The notes beneath the pieces were generated by a model. The model was given only the letters and a program-made list of their open reading frames with translations. It had not been told where the DNA came from and searched no databases. From contig CAZIKB010000097.1 of assembly GCA_964539665.1 (NCBI GenBank), forward strand, positions 1 through 25,850: DNA of 25,850 nucleotides. The letters are read 5' to 3'. This DNA comes from CAZIKB01 sp964539665. Its GTDB lineage: Bacteria > Zhuqueibacterota > Zhuqueibacteria > Oceanimicrobiales > Oceanimicrobiaceae. Made by a program: the position numbers and the translations under genes. Positions 23,351 to 25,850 of the stretch are shown here, in pieces; the stretch's first letter is position 1; every line of letters starts with the position of its first letter.

Positions 23351-24349
23351 ATGAAGGCCATGATATTAAGCCATCCAAAATCCGCGGAGGCAGATCCTTT
23401 AAATTTGATGGAAGTTGCGGTTCCTGAACCCGGACCCGACGATGTTCTTATTCGCGTGCATGTTTGTGGTGTTTGCCACACCGACTTGCACATAGCAGAA
23501 GGCGAATTAGAACCGAAACAGTCCCGTATTATTCCAGGACATCAAATTGTTGGGCTTGTGGAATCTGTTGGTTCAAATGTCTCTCGATTCAAAACTGGCG
23601 ACCAGGTTGGGGCGACCTGGCTTTACTCAGCCTGCGGACATTGTGACTTCTGTAAACGAGGAAAGGAAAATCTTTGCGATAATGCATGTTTTACCGGCTA
23701 TCACAAAAATGGCGGTTTTGCTGAGTTCACAGTGCTGCCAGCGGATTTCGCCCACTTAATTCCAAAGGACTTTCCGGCGACACAGGCCGCGCCTCTGCTT
23801 TGTGCCGGAGTCATTGGATACCGCTCCTTGAGGCTTAGCGAAATCCAGCCTGGTCAACGACTGGGGCTTTATGGTTTTGGCGCCTCAGCGCATGTTTCTA
23901 TTCAAGTAGCCCGTCATTGGGACTGTGAAGTTTACGTTTTCACACGCAGCGAAAATCATCGCGGGCACGCGCACGAGCTCGGAGCGGTTTGAACTGGAAC
24001 CGCCGAAGATGATCCGCTTGTTAAAATGGACAGCAGTATTATTTTCGCACCAGCCAGCGCAATTGTCCCCAAAGCGCTGCGTGTGCTCAAGAAGGGTGGC
24101 ACGTTGGCGATTAATGCAGTACACATGAGTCCGCTTCCTGAGATGCCGTATGAACTCATCTATTTTGAACGGACCGTCCGAAGTGTCGCAAATTGTACGA
24201 GAAAAGATGCAGAAGAATTATTGCAATTGACAATAAAAATACCAATTAAAACCGATGTGGAGGTTTATAACCTGTCAGAAGCTAATTATGTTTTGCAAAG
24301 ATTGAAACGAGCAGAAATTCGTGGTGCAGCGGTTCTTAAAATAATTTAG
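23351..24349 (+). pseudogene. Zinc-dependent alcohol dehydrogenase interrupted by an in-frame TGA
   Basis: Translation from the ATG at 23351 gives a medium-chain zinc alcohol dehydrogenase. It has catalytic-zinc ligands Cys42 (GVCHTDLH) and His64 (PGHQIVG), structural-zinc cysteines 95, 98, 101 and 109, and a nucleotide-binding GFGASA loop. Codon 214, in ELGAV-stop-TGTAEDD, is TGA (23990-23992). The same frame then continues without break to 24349 as a normal C-terminal half (IIFAPASAIVPKALRVLKKGGTL, RSVANCTRKDAEELL, RGAAVLKII). From memory, relatives read ELGAVWAG at this place, so TGG to TGA is the simplest explanation. A perfect GCGGTT/AACCGC dyad encloses the TGA, but no SECIS-like hairpin follows. 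It could be a nonsense mutation, a sequencing error or a decaying gene. Confidence 0.85.
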
Positions 24350-24623
24350 TCAAATTAGAACGGAACATAACTGAAAACACGGAATTTTAATTCAGAACTA
24401 ATTTGAGTTTGACCGAAAACTGGTCTTACTTGTCATTCCCGAGTGTTTTAATCAGGAATACAGTCTCCAATCACATGGATTCCCAATTTAAAGATTTCGG
24501 GAATGACAGAATTATCGAGTTTTCGTTCAGACACTAACTAATAGAATATGATTACTTAACTTTCAACAAAACTTCCAGGTTAGTCTAATATTACCTAAAT
24601 TCATCATTAAAAGGAGGCAAATA
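24350..24623. other. Non-coding spacer with a MITE-like palindrome
   Basis: I see no gene in these 274 bp. The spacer carries the 78-bp inverted-repeat element listed separately, and an AAGGAGG ribosome site just before the ATG at 24624. No consensus promoter was clear. Confidence 0.6.
24431..24508. repeat. MITE- or REP-like element with 12-bp terminal inverted repeats
   Basis: The element starts TGTCATTCCCGA and ends TCGGGAATGACA, perfect 12-bp inverted termini around 54 bp that contain internal copies of GGAAT and ATTCC. TGTCATTCCCG ends are common to dispersed palindromic repeats in many bacterial genomes. It lies between two genes and encodes nothing. Confidence 0.72.
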
Positions 24624-25421
24624 ATGACGAGAGTAAAATTTATCTATTTTTTTGTAGCTGTTCTGTGTTTACTGATTATTCTATCCGTCAAACCTGCCCG
24701 GTCGCAGATAGAAGCTGTTCCAACCAAAGTCCTGGTCCGGGCAATTTCTCGTGACGCAAAGGTGATTGGCACAAAGGTTGGGGGCGCTCGAATCACCATT
24801 CGGGAGGCTGCAACGGGAAATCTTTTGGCAGAAGGAATACAGGTTGGCGGAACTGGCAACACCGAGCTCATTATGCAAAAACCGCATGAACGTGGGGCGT
24901 TAATTTTTGATACACCTAACACTGCCGGCTTTCTGGCCAGTCTGGATTTAGTTCGACCAACCGTTGTGGAAATTACGGCAGAAGGCCCATTGGAGCCGCC
25001 GCAGTCCACCTACAAAACTTCTAAAACATTGCTGGTAGTTCCTGGTCAGGACATATTGGGTGAAGGAGTACTCCTTGAAATTCACGGATTCAGGATTTCA
25101 CTGCTTGCACCTGCAGAAAATTTTCAACTGATAGTGAATCAGGATTTGGAGGTGCTGGCAACTGTCACCATGACGTGAGGCTGCCCTACTGAGCCCGGTG
25201 GGCTCTGGGACGCTGATAAAATTCAGGTATTGGCACAATTAATCCAGGATGACAGGGTTGTAAATGAAATCCCGCTTACTTTCTCTGGTGAACAAAGCAC
25301 ATTTAAGGGAAATCTGACACTTGAGACCGAAGGAAAGTTTGATCTGGTTGTTCTGGCGTTAGACCCGACTTTTGCCAATTTCGGGATTATTCGACAACAT
25401 TTGACAATCGTTTCTGAATAA
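24624..25421 (+). CDS. Exported protein with in-frame TGA, candidate selenoprotein
   Basis: I do not recognise this family with certainty. The ATG at 24624 follows a strong AAGGAGG site. The product begins with a signal peptide (FIYFFVAVLCLLIILSVKPARSQ), so it is likely periplasmic or surface located, and then has beta-rich sequence. Codon 185 is TGA (25176-25178). Downstream the frame stays open to a TAA at 25421 and reads GCPTEPGGLWDADKIQVLAQL, then a strand-rich end typical of an Ig-like domain. Reading the TGA as Cys or Sec gives TMT(U/C)GCPTEPGG, a C-x-C-like redox or metal motif. A hairpin with a GGU apical loop follows the TGA at the spacing of a bacterial SECIS. No Sec machinery is in the window. 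The alternative is a Cys-to-stop mutation or error, since neighbouring genes are also interrupted. Confidence 0.6.
25176..25209 (+). promoter_or_regulatory. Candidate bacterial SECIS element
   Basis: After the TGA, GAGCCC (25191-25196) and GGGCTC (25200-25205) form a perfect 6-bp stem with apical loop GGT (25197-25199). A T/T mismatch, a C-G pair and CC/GG pairing with a 2-nt bulge extend it. The loop begins 18 nt after the TGA. Counting the U of UGA as 1, G23 and U24 fall in the loop, as in E. coli fdhF. Part of the palindrome follows from encoding EPGGL, so chance is possible. Confidence 0.5.
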
Positions 25422-25501
25422 AAGCGAAAAACAGGGAACGTTAATACTACGCAGCTCACTCTGACAAACACTGGTAAAATCAATAATATAGAGGATGAAC
25501 A

Positions 25502-25850
25502 ATGGCGAGAGTGAAATTAAAATTACCGACTGAATTCAAATTCTCCACAGAGGTACAAATACGAATTAGTGATATAAATTATGGTGGTCATTTAAGTAAT
25601 GATAAAGTTCTGGCATTAATTCATGAAGCGCGGGTTCGATACTTAGACCACCACGGTTTTAGTGAATTAGATGTTGACGGTCGAGGTATCATTATGGTAG
25701 ACACGGTCATTTTGTACAAATCAGAAGTGTTTTATGGTGAAATATTACAAATAGAATTAACAACAGGTGAATATCATAAGTATGGTTGTGATTTTATTTA
25801 ACCTGAATAATTCACAAACTTTAAAAAACAAAAAAATAGCGTCATCGGCA
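25502..25850 (+). pseudogene. 4HBT hot-dog thioesterase, apparent frameshift, cut by window edge
   Basis: The first 99 codons encode a YbgC/4HBT-type acyl-CoA thioesterase. IRISDINYGGHLSNDKVLALIHEARVRYL holds the conserved Asp and the GHxxN helix region, then come MVDTVILYKSEVFYGEILQIEL and HKYGCDFI. The frame then stops at a TAA (25799-25801). Inserting one base there, so that TTTAACC is read as TTTATAACC, continues the family sequence as Y-NLNNSQTLKNKKIASSA to the window end. That segment aligns with the expected strand (YRLTN..TGKEVARAKT). A single-base deletion or a sequencing error is likely. The ATG at 25502 follows GAGGATG. The remainder lies outside the window. Confidence 0.75.

Noticed and set aside
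23990..24030. Selenocysteine in the alcohol dehydrogenase
   Set aside because: The position is Trp in relatives as far as I recall, and the sequence after the TGA has no stable hairpin with a G-containing loop at 16-37 nt.
23351..25421. Genome-wide reassignment of TGA to Trp
   Set aside because: TGA ends trpE (in an ATGA overlap with trpG), aroA and tyrA at the normal family lengths, so it is a working stop codon here.
1..25850. CRISPR arrays, tRNA, rRNA, insertion sequences, phage genes
   Set aside because: No regularly spaced repeats, tRNA-like cloverleaf, transposase or integrase sequence was found on either strand.

Overview
The window is a low-GC bacterial chromosome segment, probably from the Calditrichota / Ignavibacteria / KSB1-like part of the FCB superphylum. 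The main clue is two large exported proteins that end in the C-terminal sorting domain typical of those lineages (a YPNPFNP motif, then an IYNLLGKE motif, then PSGVYFY). Other clues are AT-rich spacers and a mix of strong Shine-Dalgarno sites and TTG starts. No tRNA, rRNA, CRISPR array or insertion sequence was seen.

Positions 1-12383, minus strand: a long aromatic amino-acid cluster. In transcription order it runs trp promoter, trp leader peptide, attenuator, trpE, trpG, trpD, trpC, trpF, trpB, trpA, tyrA, aroA, aroE, aroC, aroK (cut by the window edge). The aro genes carry shikimate to chorismate, trpEGDCFBA carries chorismate to tryptophan, and tyrA opens the tyrosine branch. Genes within each block overlap or nearly touch. 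The trpB/trpA, trpA/tyrA and tyrA/aroA gaps each hold an imperfect palindrome of roughly 90-115 bp. Upstream of trpE is a complete ribosome-mediated attenuator: a consensus promoter, a 32-residue leader peptide with three Trp codons, a long antiterminator pairing, and a terminator ending in a T run.

Positions 12428-19239, minus strand: mutL, radC, two tandem paralogous sorting-domain secreted proteins and a STAS-domain anti-sigma-factor antagonist with its own promoter.

Positions 19321-20394, plus strand: an exported OmpA-like protein with a clear terminator. Positions 20504-22630, minus strand: a fused-subunit NDP-forming acyl-CoA synthetase.

Positions 22723-25850, plus strand: a DCC-family (DUF393) protein, then three genes whose frames are all interrupted. 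These are a zinc alcohol dehydrogenase with TGA where a Trp is expected, an unrecognised exported protein with an in-frame TGA, and a 4HBT thioesterase with an apparent single-base frameshift. The TGA in the exported protein is followed by a hairpin whose GGU apical loop lies 18 nt after the UGA, the spacing of the E. coli fdhF SECIS. The codon after the TGA is Gly and the next is Cys. I therefore propose a candidate selenoprotein. The clustering of three lesions in 2 kb keeps open the plain alternatives of sequencing error or gene decay.
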